Of a DNA stretch of 64,000 nt, positions 1-7,560 are shown piece after piece. The stretch is from the NCBI RefSeq assembly GCF_000215705.1, contig NC_015677.1, positions 434,001 to 498,000 of the forward strand, read 5' to 3'. Position 1 is the stretch's first letter; the number at the start of each line of letters is the position of its first letter. This DNA comes from Ramlibacter tataouinensis TTB310. GTDB taxonomy: Bacteria; Pseudomonadota; Gammaproteobacteria; Burkholderiales; Burkholderiaceae_C. Made by a program: the position numbers and the translations under genes. The notes below the pieces were generated by a model, which saw only the letters and a list, made by a program, of their open reading frames with translations, had not been told where the DNA came from and made no database searches.

Positions 1-79
1 CCAGTGGGCCGGCGCCGGGCCGTGTTCCGCCTGGCGGGCGCTTCCGGCTGAGCCCCGGCCCGCGCGTGGCGCGGGGGCC
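1..79. other. Window edge with no assignable gene
   Basis: No complete gene is visible here. The first plus-strand frame is open from the window edge to a TGA at 49-51, so the last 16 codons of a gene starting outside the window could lie here, but nothing in the residues identifies it. Confidence 0.2.
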
Positions 80-307
80 TCAGGACGTGGCGACCAGCAT
101 CAGCGCGGCTTCGAGCCGGTTGATCTCGTCGCCCAGCTCGAGCTTGATCTGCGGCTCCTCGAACGGCGGCTGCAGCGTGCCGCCGTCGATGGCGCTGAGC
201 ACCAGCCGGGCGTCCAGCAGCGCGTCAAGCAACAGCTTCAGTTCTTCGGGGGTGAACTGCGCGGTGGAGGGGGCCATGGCAGGCAGTGTGCGGCGGGCCA
301 TGGCCAT
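80..307 (-). CDS. Small uncharacterised protein, 75 aa
   Basis: I do not recognise a family. The C-terminal 65 residues look like a real soluble, leucine-rich and acidic helical protein (EELKLLLDALLDARL, then GDEINRLEAALML). The frame stays open further upstream, but that part is arginine/proline-rich and looks like noise. Starts at 307 (MAMARR), 301 and 277 (MAPSTAQ) are all possible; 307 has a weak purine-rich stretch ahead of it. The gene is divergent from the small membrane protein at 470. Function unknown. Confidence 0.45.
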   Translation of the reverse strand: MAMARRTLPAMAPSTAQFTPEELKLLLDALLDARLVLSAIDGGTLQPPFEEPQIKLELGDEINRLEAALMLVATS

Positions 308-469
308 GCCGGAATGGCCCTTTCGCATCATCTTGGTGAGCAAACGCTGCTTTGGCAAAGTGTCGTTACCAAGGTTCGCAGGCACGCGCCGGGGAAAGGG
401 CGGTCTCCTACGTGCTCGCATGCTAAGCATTCTTACGATGGGCCATCCTCTGCTTGCACCGACCGCGCC

Positions 470-733
470 ATGAACGACACCTCCCAAGAATCCCCCCTGG
501 CCAAGCTCAAGCGCTACGACGACATGCGGCCCGGCATCCCCGGCGAGCACTGGCTGACCCTGGCCGCCGGGCTCGGCGTGTGGTGGGTCTCGCGCAGCCA
601 CCGCTCGCCGGTGGTGCGCACCCTGGGCATGGTCGCCGCCACCGCGCTGGTGGGCCGTGCCGCCAGCGGCCGCGATGGCCTGGCCAAGGTGCTGCGCTGG
701 CTGCCGGTGGGGCAGGGCATCCGCCCCATGTGA
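470..733 (+). CDS. Small uncharacterised protein with membrane-prone segment, 87 aa
   Basis: Short protein starting at ATG 470 (MNDTSQESPLAKL). A glycine/alanine/valine-rich hydrophobic stretch (about residues 24-33, HWLTLAAGLGVWWV) and a second (about residues 45-60, VRTLGMVAATALVG) could be membrane segments. The frame is open upstream of 470, but the polar N-terminus beginning MNDTSQ gives the more protein-like start. It converges on the DUF486 gene that ends at 752. No family recognised; function unknown. Confidence 0.5.
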   Translation: MNDTSQESPLAKLKRYDDMRPGIPGEHWLTLAAGLGVWWVSRSHRSPVVRTLGMVAATALVGRAASGRDGLAKVLRWLPVGQGIRPM

Positions 734-751
734 GGCCCGGCGGCGCCGGCT

Positions 752-1120
752 TCAGGCGCTGCGGAAGATGAAGTACACGGCGCCCACCATGCACAACGCC
801 GCCCACAGGTAGTCGAGCTTGAGCGGCTCCTTCAGGTAGAACACCGCGAAGGGCACGAACACGGCCAGCGTGATCACCTCCTGCATGATCTTGAGCTGGC
901 CCACGCTGAAGCCGGCCTGCTGGTAGCCGATGCGGTTGGCCGGCACCTGCAGCAGGTACTCGGCCAGCGCGATGCCCCAGCTCACCAGCGCCGCCACGTA
1001 CCAGGGCGCGGTGGCCAGGTTCTTCAGGTGGCCGTACCAGGCCAGGGTCATGAAGACGTTGCTCGCGACGAGCAGCGCGATGGTCTGCAGCGAGAGCGGC
1101 AGGGCGGTGAGGGTGTTCAT
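752..1120 (-). CDS. DMT-superfamily DUF486 membrane protein
   Basis: A 122-residue protein with four hydrophobic segments that matches my memory of the DUF486 family, small integral membrane proteins related to the drug/metabolite transporter superfamily. Family-like features are the N-terminal segment with NVFMTLAWYGHL, the central YLLQVPANRIGY, GFSVGQLKIMQEVITL, and the C-terminal LCMVGAVYFIF. Length is usual for the family. The start at 1120 (MNTLTALPLS) begins just before the first membrane segment; the longer open frame upstream is arginine-rich noise. The substrate is unknown. It lies downstream of and on the same strand as the hypothetical gene at 1153-1716. Confidence 0.85.
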   Translation of the reverse strand: MNTLTALPLSLQTIALLVASNVFMTLAWYGHLKNLATAPWYVAALVSWGIALAEYLLQVPANRIGYQQAGFSVGQLKIMQEVITLAVFVPFAVFYLKEPLKLDYLWAALCMVGAVYFIFRSA

Positions 1121-1152
1121 GGCGCGGCAGGATACCTGCCGCACCACCAAAC

Positions 1153-1716
1153 TCAGCGCCGGCGCCGCAGCAGGTAGACCGCCAGCCCGACCGCGGCGGA
1201 GGCCACCACGGCCTTCCGGACGAAGCCGGCCCGGTTGTGGCGCCACTCCGCGCCCGCGCCCATCTCGCCCAGGATGTTGGGGATGTGGCCGTGCGCCAGG
1301 TCCGAGAGCAGGCCCTCGCCCACGTTCACGCGGTCGGCTGCCAGCAGGATCATCCAGTGCCGGATGTCGTTCTCGCTGAACCGGTAGGCGACGTCGCGCA
1401 GCTTGCCCGACAGCCCCGCCGGCGGGGCGCTGGTGCCGAACACCGGCGTGATGCCGGGCCGCTCGATGGAGTGGTAGACCTTGACCTTGGGTTGCTGCTG
1501 CGCCGGCGCGTCCCAGTGCACGTTGTCCAGCCGCGGCGGGGTGCGCTCCATCGGCACGGCGGGCCGGTTGGCACGGTCCAGGTCGGCGCCCCAGCCGGGG
1601 ATGTGCGACATGTCCTCGGCGGTGCGGCCGTGCTGCCGCTGGTGCTCGACCGGATCGGTCTTGTCCGCGTAGCGGGGCGCCTGGTGGTCGGTGGAGGGGG
1701 TGATGACGGTGTCCAT
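1153..1716 (-). CDS. Uncharacterised protein with C-terminal membrane anchor, 187 aa
   Basis: Start ATG at 1716 (MDTVITPSTDHQAPRY). The first ~85 residues are polar, proline-rich and probably disordered. The middle contains a better-ordered segment (residues ~107-160, LRDVAYRFSENDIRHWMILL), and the protein ends with a single hydrophobic helix (VVASAAVGLAVYLL) followed by four arginines, as in a tail-anchored protein. It lies 14 bp downstream of the zinc alcohol dehydrogenase on the same strand, so the two may be co-transcribed. I do not recognise a family. Confidence 0.6.
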   Translation of the reverse strand: MDTVITPSTDHQAPRYADKTDPVEHQRQHGRTAEDMSHIPGWGADLDRANRPAVPMERTPPRLDNVHWDAPAQQQPKVKVYHSIERPGITPVFGTSAPPAGLSGKLRDVAYRFSENDIRHWMILLAADRVNVGEGLLSDLAHGHIPNILGEMGAGAEWRHNRAGFVRKAVVASAAVGLAVYLLRRRR

Positions 1717-1730
1717 GGGGCCTCCTTGCG

Positions 1731-2882
1731 TCAGTGCCGGTTCGGTGGGATCAGCACCGGCTTGATGCAGTTGTCCAGCTTGCTGGAGAACAGGTGGTAG
1801 GCGTCGGCCACCTCTTCCATGGGGATGCGGTGGGTGATGATCTCGCTGGGCTTGATGTGCCCGGCCTGGATGTGCTCGATCAGCCGCGGCAGGTGGCGCT
1901 TGACACTGGCCTGGTTCATGCGCAGCGTCAGTCCCTTGTTGAGCGCGTTGCCGATGGGCACGGCGTTGAAGGTGGGCCCGTACACGCCCACGATGGAGAC
2001 GTTGCCGCCCTTGCGCACGGAGTTGATGGCCCAGTGCAGCGCGGTGGCGGCGCCGGCCTGGATGGGCAGCACCACGCCGGTCAGCCGCTGCATCGCATTG
2101 CCGGAGGCCTCGGCGCCCACGGCGTCGATGCACACGTCCGGCCCCAGCCCGTCGGTGATCTTCTTCAGGTGCATGGCCATGTCGCGCACGTCCTTGAAGT
2201 TCACGATCTCGCAATGGGCGAACTCCCGCGCGAACTCCAGCCGGTATTCGAGGTGGTCGACCACGATCACCCGGCCGGCGCCGAAGAACCAGGCCGAGCG
2301 CGCCGCGAACAGGCCGACCGGGCCGGCGCCGAACACCACCACGGTGTCGCCCTGCTCGATGCTGCCCATCTCGGCCGCCTGGTAGCCGGTGGGGAAGGCG
2401 TCGGTCAGCAGCACCGCGTCGTCCACGTCCATGTCCTGCGGGATCACCGTGGGGCCGACGTCGGCCATGGGCACCCGCACGTACTCGGCCTGCCCGCCGT
2501 CGTAGCCGCCGGCGGTGTGGGAGTAGCCGTAGATGGCGCCCACGGCCGTGGCCTGCGAGTTGGTGTTGTGGCAGTTGCCGTAGAGCTCCTTCTTGCAGAA
2601 AAAACAGGAGCCGCAGAAGATGTTGAAGGGCACCAGCACGTGGTCGCCCTTCTTCAGGTTCTGCACCGAGGGGCCCACCTCCTCCACCACGCCGGTGAAC
2701 TCGTGGCCGAAGGTCATGCCCACGCGGGTGTCGGGTACCAGGCCATGGTAGAGATGCAAGTCCGAGCCGCAGATGCATGAGCGGGTGACGCGCACGATGG
2801 CGTCGTTCGGGTGCTCGATCTCGGGCTCCGCCTTCTGGGCGGCGCGGACGCGGTAGGGCCCGCGGTAATTCATGGCCAGCAT
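1731..2882 (-). CDS. Zinc-dependent alcohol/formaldehyde dehydrogenase family protein
   Basis: A 383-residue medium-chain dehydrogenase. The catalytic zinc ligands are visible as C38 in CICGSD and H60-E61 in FGHEFTG. Four cysteines at 90, 93, 96 and 104 (CGSCFFCKKELYGNC) form the structural zinc lobe. The Rossmann nucleotide-binding motif is VVFGAGPVGLFAA. The sequence pattern and long insert resemble glutathione-independent formaldehyde dehydrogenase-like members, so oxidation of an alcohol or aldehyde with NAD(P) is expected, but the substrate cannot be told. ATG at 2882 follows a GGAGG with a short 4-nt spacing; ATG at 2873 is the alternative. It is divergent from arginase. Confidence 0.88.
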   Translation of the reverse strand: MLAMNYRGPYRVRAAQKAEPEIEHPNDAIVRVTRSCICGSDLHLYHGLVPDTRVGMTFGHEFTGVVEEVGPSVQNLKKGDHVLVPFNIFCGSCFFCKKELYGNCHNTNSQATAVGAIYGYSHTAGGYDGGQAEYVRVPMADVGPTVIPQDMDVDDAVLLTDAFPTGYQAAEMGSIEQGDTVVVFGAGPVGLFAARSAWFFGAGRVIVVDHLEYRLEFAREFAHCEIVNFKDVRDMAMHLKKITDGLGPDVCIDAVGAEASGNAMQRLTGVVLPIQAGAATALHWAINSVRKGGNVSIVGVYGPTFNAVPIGNALNKGLTLRMNQASVKRHLPRLIEHIQAGHIKPSEIITHRIPMEEVADAYHLFSSKLDNCIKPVLIPPNRH

Positions 2883-2984
2883 GGAACCTCCAGCAAGTAA
2901 AAAGTGGATACAGCGGGACGGGGCAAACGGCATGCCTGCTCGACATCGGCCCCGGCGGCGGCGGTTGTCGCCACAATGGGGCCG

Positions 2985-3905
2985 ATGGACGAGACCCGCA
3001 GGACCATTGCCCTCATCGGCGCGCCCACCGACGTGGGCGCCAGCGTGCGCGGCGCCGGCATGGGGCCGGACGCACTGCGCGTGGCGGGCCTGGCCGATGC
3101 CCTGCGCGCGCACCGGTTCACGGTGGTGGACCGCGGCAACCTGGCCGGCCCGCCCAACCCGGGGCTGGCGCCCGAAGGCGGCCTGCGCCACCTGCAGGAG
3201 GTGGTCACCTGGAACCGCTCGGTGTTCGACGCGGTCGACGCGGCGCTGGGGCAGGGCGAGTTCCCGCTGCTGATGGGCGGCGACCACTGCCTGGCCATCG
3301 GCTCCATCAGCGCCGTCGCCTGGCACTGCCGGCGCCAGGGCAAGCAGCTGCGCGTGATCTGGCTGGACGCCCACACCGACGTCAACACCGAGGCCATCAG
3401 CCCCAGCGGCAACATCCACGGCATGCCGGTGGCCTGCCTGCTGGGCCACGGCCCGGCCTCCCTGGTGGGCTGGAGCGGCGAGCGCGCGGCGCTGGAGCCG
3501 CAGGACATCGACTTCATCGGCATCCGCAGCGTGGACCGGGACGAGAAGCAGGCCATCCGCCAGCTGGGGCTGCAGGTCTACGACATGCGCCACATCGACG
3601 AGCACGGCATGCGCAACACCATGACCGAGGCGCTGCACGACATCGGCGACAACACGCACCTGCACGTGAGCTTCGACCTGGACTGCCTGGACCCGATGGA
3701 CGCGCCGGGCGTGGGCACCGGCGTGCGCGGCGGCCCCACCTACCGCGAGATCCAGCTGTGCATGGAGATGATCGCCGACACCGGCCGCATGGGCTCGCTG
3801 GACGTGGTGGAGATCAACCCTGCGCTGGACGTGCGCAACCGCACGGCGGAGCTGGCCGTCGAGTTCGTGCAGAGCCTGTTCGGCGCTTCCACGCTGGCGC
3901 GCTGA
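2985..3905 (+). CDS. rocF: Arginase
   Basis: A 306-residue ureohydrolase predicted to hydrolyse arginine to ornithine and urea in the cytosol. The manganese-binding motifs are all present: GGDHCLAIG, then WLDAHTDVNT, then SFDLDCLDPMDAPG, with the arginase-type GNIHGMPVA between. The N-terminus IALIGAPTDVGASVRG is typical of arginase rather than agmatinase. ATG 2976 would add three residues; neither start has a strong ribosome site. The stop codon lies inside a long perfect hairpin (3901-3936). PutA, which would complete ornithine/proline catabolism, is 17 kb away and not linked. Confidence 0.93.
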   Translation: MDETRRTIALIGAPTDVGASVRGAGMGPDALRVAGLADALRAHRFTVVDRGNLAGPPNPGLAPEGGLRHLQEVVTWNRSVFDAVDAALGQGEFPLLMGGDHCLAIGSISAVAWHCRRQGKQLRVIWLDAHTDVNTEAISPSGNIHGMPVACLLGHGPASLVGWSGERAALEPQDIDFIGIRSVDRDEKQAIRQLGLQVYDMRHIDEHGMRNTMTEALHDIGDNTHLHVSFDLDCLDPMDAPGVGTGVRGGPTYREIQLCMEMIADTGRMGSLDVVEINPALDVRNRTAELAVEFVQSLFGASTLAR

Positions 3906-3936
3906 CCTTCCCGGCCCACGGGCCGGGAAGGTCAGC
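3901..3936 (+). terminator. Perfect 17-bp hairpin overlapping the arginase stop codon
   Basis: Bases 3901-3917 are the exact reverse complement of 3920-3936, with two bases between. The TGA of arginase is inside the left arm. The T-rich tail is weak (tcttccg), so this could be a terminator, a 3'-end stabiliser or both. It separates arginase from the KaiC-like operon. Confidence 0.6.
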
Positions 3937-4030
3937 TCTTCCGTAAGCGCTTTGCTACCATGGGCCCCGCCGAGCAGTCGATGTCTCTTCGCAGCGCTGC
4001 ATTTCAATTCCTACCGAAGGGAGCTGGCGT

Positions 4031-5518
4031 ATGAACGCGGCGAACCAACCCGGACTGCTGTCCACCGGCATCCCCGGCCTCGACACCATCCTCGGCGGCG
4101 GTCTCACCCCCCACCGCATCTACCTGGTCGAGGGCGAGCCCGGCAGCGGCAAGACCACCTCCGGCCTGCAGTTCCTGATGGAAGGCGCGCGGCGCGGCGA
4201 GTCGGTGGTGTACATCACCCTGGCCGAGTCGCGCGAGGAGCTGGCCGCGGTGGCCGGCGGGCATGGCTGGGACCTGGCCGGCATCCACCTGCACGAGGTG
4301 CTGCCCAAGGAGGACCTGCTGGCGACGGAGCAGCAGTACTCGATGTTCCACCCCTCCGAGGTCGAGACCGCCAGCACGCTGCAACTGATCCTGGGCGTGG
4401 TGGAAGAGCGCAAGCCCACCCGCATCGTGCTCGATTCGCTGTCCGAGCTGCAGCTGCTGGCCGAGTCGCCGCTGCGCTACCGGCGGCAGGTGCTCGCGCT
4501 CAAGCAGTTCTTCTCCTCGCGCCAGGTCACGGTGCTGCTGCTGGACGACCGCACCGCCTCGGCCGCCGGCGACCTGCAGGTGCGCAGCATCGCCCACGGC
4601 GTGATCCAGCTGGACCACGCGGTCAAGGAGTACGGCGCGGAGCGGCGGCGCCTGCGCGTGGTCAAGTACCGGGGCCGTGGTTTCGTGGGCGGCCTGCACG
4701 ACTACAACCTGGGACAGGGCGGCCTGGTGGTGCACCCGCGGCTGGTGGCGGCCGACTCGCGCGCCATCGGCGCCCGGGAGCAGGTGCACAGCGGCCTGGC
4801 CACGCTGGACGTGCTGCTGGGCGGCGGCCTGGAGGAGGGCACCAGCACCCTGATCGTCGGGCCGCCCGGCACCGGAAAGTCGTCGTTGGCCGCCCAGTTC
4901 GTGGATGCGGCCAACCGGCGCGGCCAGCGCGCGGCCATGTTCCTGTTCGAGGAGTCGGCCAGCAACATGCTGCACCGCGCCGACGGCCTGCAGATGAACC
5001 TGCGCAACTCCATCGATGCCGGATTGCTCAGGGTGCAGCAGATCGACCCGGCCGAGCTGACGCCGGGCCAGTTCGCCGCCGCGGTGGTGCAGGCGGTCGA
5101 GAGCGGCGTCAAGTTCGTGGTGATCGACAGCCTCAACGGCTACCTGAACGCCGTGCCGGACGAGCGCTTCCTCACCACCCACCTGCACGAGCTGCTCACC
5201 TACCTGGGCCAGCACCAGGTGGTGACCCTGCTGGTGGGGGTGCAGCAAGGCATGCTGGGCGGCACCATGTCCAGCGCGCTGGACGCGAGCTACGTGGCCG
5301 ACAACGTGCTCATGCTGCGCTACTACGAGCACAATGGGGAGATCCGGCAGGCGGTGTCGGTGTTCAAGAAACGCGGCAGCACGCACGAGCGCACCATCCG
5401 CGAGTTCTCCATCACGCAGCAGGGCATCCGCGTGGGCGAGGTGCTGCGCGGCTACCGCGGGCTGCTGACCGGCGTGCCGGTCCCGCTCGCCGCCGCGGCG
5501 AACGACGACACCGACTGA
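4031..5518 (+). CDS. KaiC-like tandem RecA-fold ATPase
   Basis: A 495-residue protein with two RecA-like KaiC domains (about 1-240 and 245-480). Walker A motifs are GEPGSGKTT in the first domain and GPPGTGKSS in the second. The second domain keeps the acidic FLFEES motif and the KaiC-like C-terminus (VFKKRGSTHERTIREF). By eye, the residues matching cyanobacterial KaiC phosphosites S431/T432 are S420 and Y421. No KaiA or KaiB is nearby, and the next gene is a histidine kinase overlapping by 1 nt. The likely role is an ATP-driven signalling switch paired with that kinase rather than a full clock. AAGGGAG precedes the ATG. Confidence 0.88.
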   Translation: MNAANQPGLLSTGIPGLDTILGGGLTPHRIYLVEGEPGSGKTTSGLQFLMEGARRGESVVYITLAESREELAAVAGGHGWDLAGIHLHEVLPKEDLLATEQQYSMFHPSEVETASTLQLILGVVEERKPTRIVLDSLSELQLLAESPLRYRRQVLALKQFFSSRQVTVLLLDDRTASAAGDLQVRSIAHGVIQLDHAVKEYGAERRRLRVVKYRGRGFVGGLHDYNLGQGGLVVHPRLVAADSRAIGAREQVHSGLATLDVLLGGGLEEGTSTLIVGPPGTGKSSLAAQFVDAANRRGQRAAMFLFEESASNMLHRADGLQMNLRNSIDAGLLRVQQIDPAELTPGQFAAAVVQAVESGVKFVVIDSLNGYLNAVPDERFLTTHLHELLTYLGQHQVVTLLVGVQQGMLGGTMSSALDASYVADNVLMLRYYEHNGEIRQAVSVFKKRGSTHERTIREFSITQQGIRVGEVLRGYRGLLTGVPVPLAAAANDDTD

Positions 5519-7032
5519 TGGAACGGCGCATCCTCATCCACGCCCCGCAGGGACAGGATGCCCGCCTGGCCGAGAAGCTGTTCCGTTCGGTCGGTCTGGA
5601 CGTCGGCAGCTGCGCCTCGGACGGCGAGCTCGGCGCCCAGCTCGAGCAGGGCGTGGGCGCGCTGCTGGTGGTGGAAGAAGCCGTGGCCGGCGCGCTGCGC
5701 GGCGGGCTGGGCCGCTACCTGGCCCAGCAGCCGGCCTGGTCGGACCTGCCGATCCTGGTGCTGGCCAAGCACGGCGCCGACTCGCTGGAGGCGCAGCGCG
5801 CGCTCGGGCAGCTCGGCAACGTGACGCTGATGGAGCGGCCGGTGCGCACCATGGCCCTGGTCAGCGCCGCCCGGTCGGCCTTGCGGGCGCGCGAGCGGCA
5901 GTACCAGGTGCGCATGCTCAACCAGCGCAAGGACGAGTTCCTGGCCACGCTGGCGCACGAGCTGCGCAACCCGCTGGCGCCGATCCGCAACGCCATGTCC
6001 ATCATCGAGCGCCAGCATCCCACGCCGCAGACCACCCGGCTGGTGGCCATGGTCGAGCGCCAGGTCGGCCACCTCAAGCGGCTGGTCGACGACCTGCTGG
6101 ACGTGGCCCGCATCACCAGCGGCAAGCTGGAGCTGCAGCGCTCGCTGACGACGGTGGACCAGGTGGTGACGCACGCCGTCGAGATCGCCCAGGCCGCCAT
6201 CGCCGAGAAGGGCCACCGCCTGGCCATCGAGCAGCCGCCGGCCCCCGTGACGCTGCTCGCGGACCACACCCGGCTGGTGCAGAGCGTGGCCAACCTGCTG
6301 GTCAACGCGGCCAAGTTCACGCCGCCCGAGGGCGACGTGGCCCTGGTGGTGGAGATCGACGGGCTGCTGGCCCGGTTCGCCGTCCGCGACAGCGGCAAGG
6401 GGCTGGAGCCCGGTTCCCTGGAGCGCATCTTCGACATGTTCGAGCAGGCCCGCACGGTGGGCGAGCCCACCGGTGGCCTGGGCCTGGGGCTGCACCTGAC
6501 GCGCGCCTTCGCCGAGCTGCACGGCGGCACGGTAAGCGCGCGCAGCGAAGGCCTGGGCCGGGGCAGCGAGTTCCTGCTCAGCCTGCCGGTGGTGGTGGAG
6601 GAGGGCCGGGCACAGCCGGGATTGGCCGTAGCGGGCGCCGCGGGCGCCGCCTTGCCGCGCAAGGTGTTGGTGGTGGACGACAACGTCGATGCCGCCCTGA
6701 CGCTGGAGGCGCTGCTGTCGCTGCATGGCCTGGCGGTATCGGTGGCGCACGACGGTGCGGCGGCCGTGCAACGCGTGCAGGCCGAGATGCCCGACGCCGT
6801 GGTCATGGACATCGGCATGCCGGTGATGAACGGCTACGAGGCGGCGCGCCGCATCCGCAGCGATTTCAGCGGCGGCAAGCCGCTGCTGATCGCCCTGACC
6901 GGGTGGGGGCAGTACGCCGACCGGACCCGGGCCCAGGAGGCCGGCTTCGACTTCCACTTCGTCAAGCCGCTGGCGATCGACGAGCTGATGGGCTGCCTGT
7001 CGCGTTCGCTGCCGGTGGGGGGCGCACTTTAG
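5518..7032 (+). CDS. Hybrid histidine kinase-response regulator, KaiC partner
   Basis: A 504-residue cytosolic protein translationally coupled to the KaiC-like gene (TGATG). The N-terminal ~120 residues resemble a receiver fold without an obvious phosphoacceptor aspartate. HisKA follows with H147 in LAHELRNPLAPIRN, then a HATPase domain (about 245-365, with an N-box NLLVNAAKF and G-box GLGLGLHL), then a C-terminal receiver (about 380-500) with D431 in VVMDIGMPVMNGYEA. The architecture suggests phosphorylation gated by the KaiC-like partner. The C-terminal receiver closely resembles those of the other kinases in this block (shared TGWGQ motif). Confidence 0.9.
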   Translation: MERRILIHAPQGQDARLAEKLFRSVGLDVGSCASDGELGAQLEQGVGALLVVEEAVAGALRGGLGRYLAQQPAWSDLPILVLAKHGADSLEAQRALGQLGNVTLMERPVRTMALVSAARSALRARERQYQVRMLNQRKDEFLATLAHELRNPLAPIRNAMSIIERQHPTPQTTRLVAMVERQVGHLKRLVDDLLDVARITSGKLELQRSLTTVDQVVTHAVEIAQAAIAEKGHRLAIEQPPAPVTLLADHTRLVQSVANLLVNAAKFTPPEGDVALVVEIDGLLARFAVRDSGKGLEPGSLERIFDMFEQARTVGEPTGGLGLGLHLTRAFAELHGGTVSARSEGLGRGSEFLLSLPVVVEEGRAQPGLAVAGAAGAALPRKVLVVDDNVDAALTLEALLSLHGLAVSVAHDGAAAVQRVQAEMPDAVVMDIGMPVMNGYEAARRIRSDFSGGKPLLIALTGWGQYADRTRAQEAGFDFHFVKPLAIDELMGCLSRSLPVGGAL

Positions 7033-7041
7033 GCAACGTTC

Positions 7042-7061
7042 TTACTCACAGTTACTCACAG
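7042..7061. repeat. Tandem 10-bp repeat ttactcacag x2
   Basis: Two identical adjacent copies of a 10-mer lie between the kinase stop codon and the next start. Direct repeats one helical turn apart are typical of response-regulator sites, so this may control the downstream gene, but no regulator can be named. Confidence 0.45.
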
Positions 7062-7071
7062 GGTTTTGCCC

Positions 7072-7560
7072 ATGCTCGTTACTGTCGAGCTTGCGGCGAT
7101 ACTGGTTGCCATGGGCAGGAAGACAGGCAGCAAGAAGTGGGCTCCGTTGCAGGGCGCGGGTCGCCGTTCCGGGGAGGGACTGTCGACCATCCTGCCCTAC
7201 CTGGTAGGCGCCCCCAGCGGCCTGCCCTCGGTGCTGGAAGGGCCCACGACGATCCAGCAGCCCGACCCGGGCGATCTCTACCCGCCCGCCCTGGAGGAAA
7301 TCGCCGGCCCCTTCCATGGCTACTACTTCGCCTGCTACACGGTGCCCGAGCCGGGGGGGCACCGGGCCTACGCCAAGGTGTGCACCCGGCAGCCGACCGA
7401 CGTCTGGATGGACGCGCCGGCCGGCGTGAAGGTCGCCGGGCCGCTGTGCGTGGACGAGTCCGAGGCGGTGCGCAAGGTGATCCGCGAGGCCCGCCGCCGG
7501 CTGGGCATCAGCTCGGACGGCAGCACCATCATCCGCATGATCGACCAGCTGTTGAACTGA
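7072..7560 (+). CDS. Uncharacterised protein, 162 aa
   Basis: No family recognised. The protein has a proline/glycine-rich first half (GAPSGLPSVLEGPTTIQQ) and an ordered second half ending in a helical segment (VRKVIREARRRLGISS). ATG 7072 follows an AGGG; ATG 7111 (MGRKTGSKKW) is an alternative that drops a hydrophobic N-terminal stretch. It follows the KaiC/kinase pair on the same strand after a tandem repeat. Its stop codon directly abuts the stop codon of the convergent kinase at 7561, leaving no spacer. Confidence 0.55.
   Translation: MLVTVELAAILVAMGRKTGSKKWAPLQGAGRRSGEGLSTILPYLVGAPSGLPSVLEGPTTIQQPDPGDLYPPALEEIAGPFHGYYFACYTVPEPGGHRAYAKVCTRQPTDVWMDAPAGVKVAGPLCVDESEAVRKVIREARRRLGISSDGSTIIRMIDQLLN

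Noticed and set aside
3952..5517. Extension of the hybrid kinase upstream over the KaiC-like gene
   Set aside because: The extension is Arg/Pro/Ala-rich noise; the coupled ATG at 5518 gives the sensible start.
4031..7032. A complete Kai circadian clock
   Set aside because: No kaiA or kaiB in the window; only the KaiC-like ATPase and a kinase are present.
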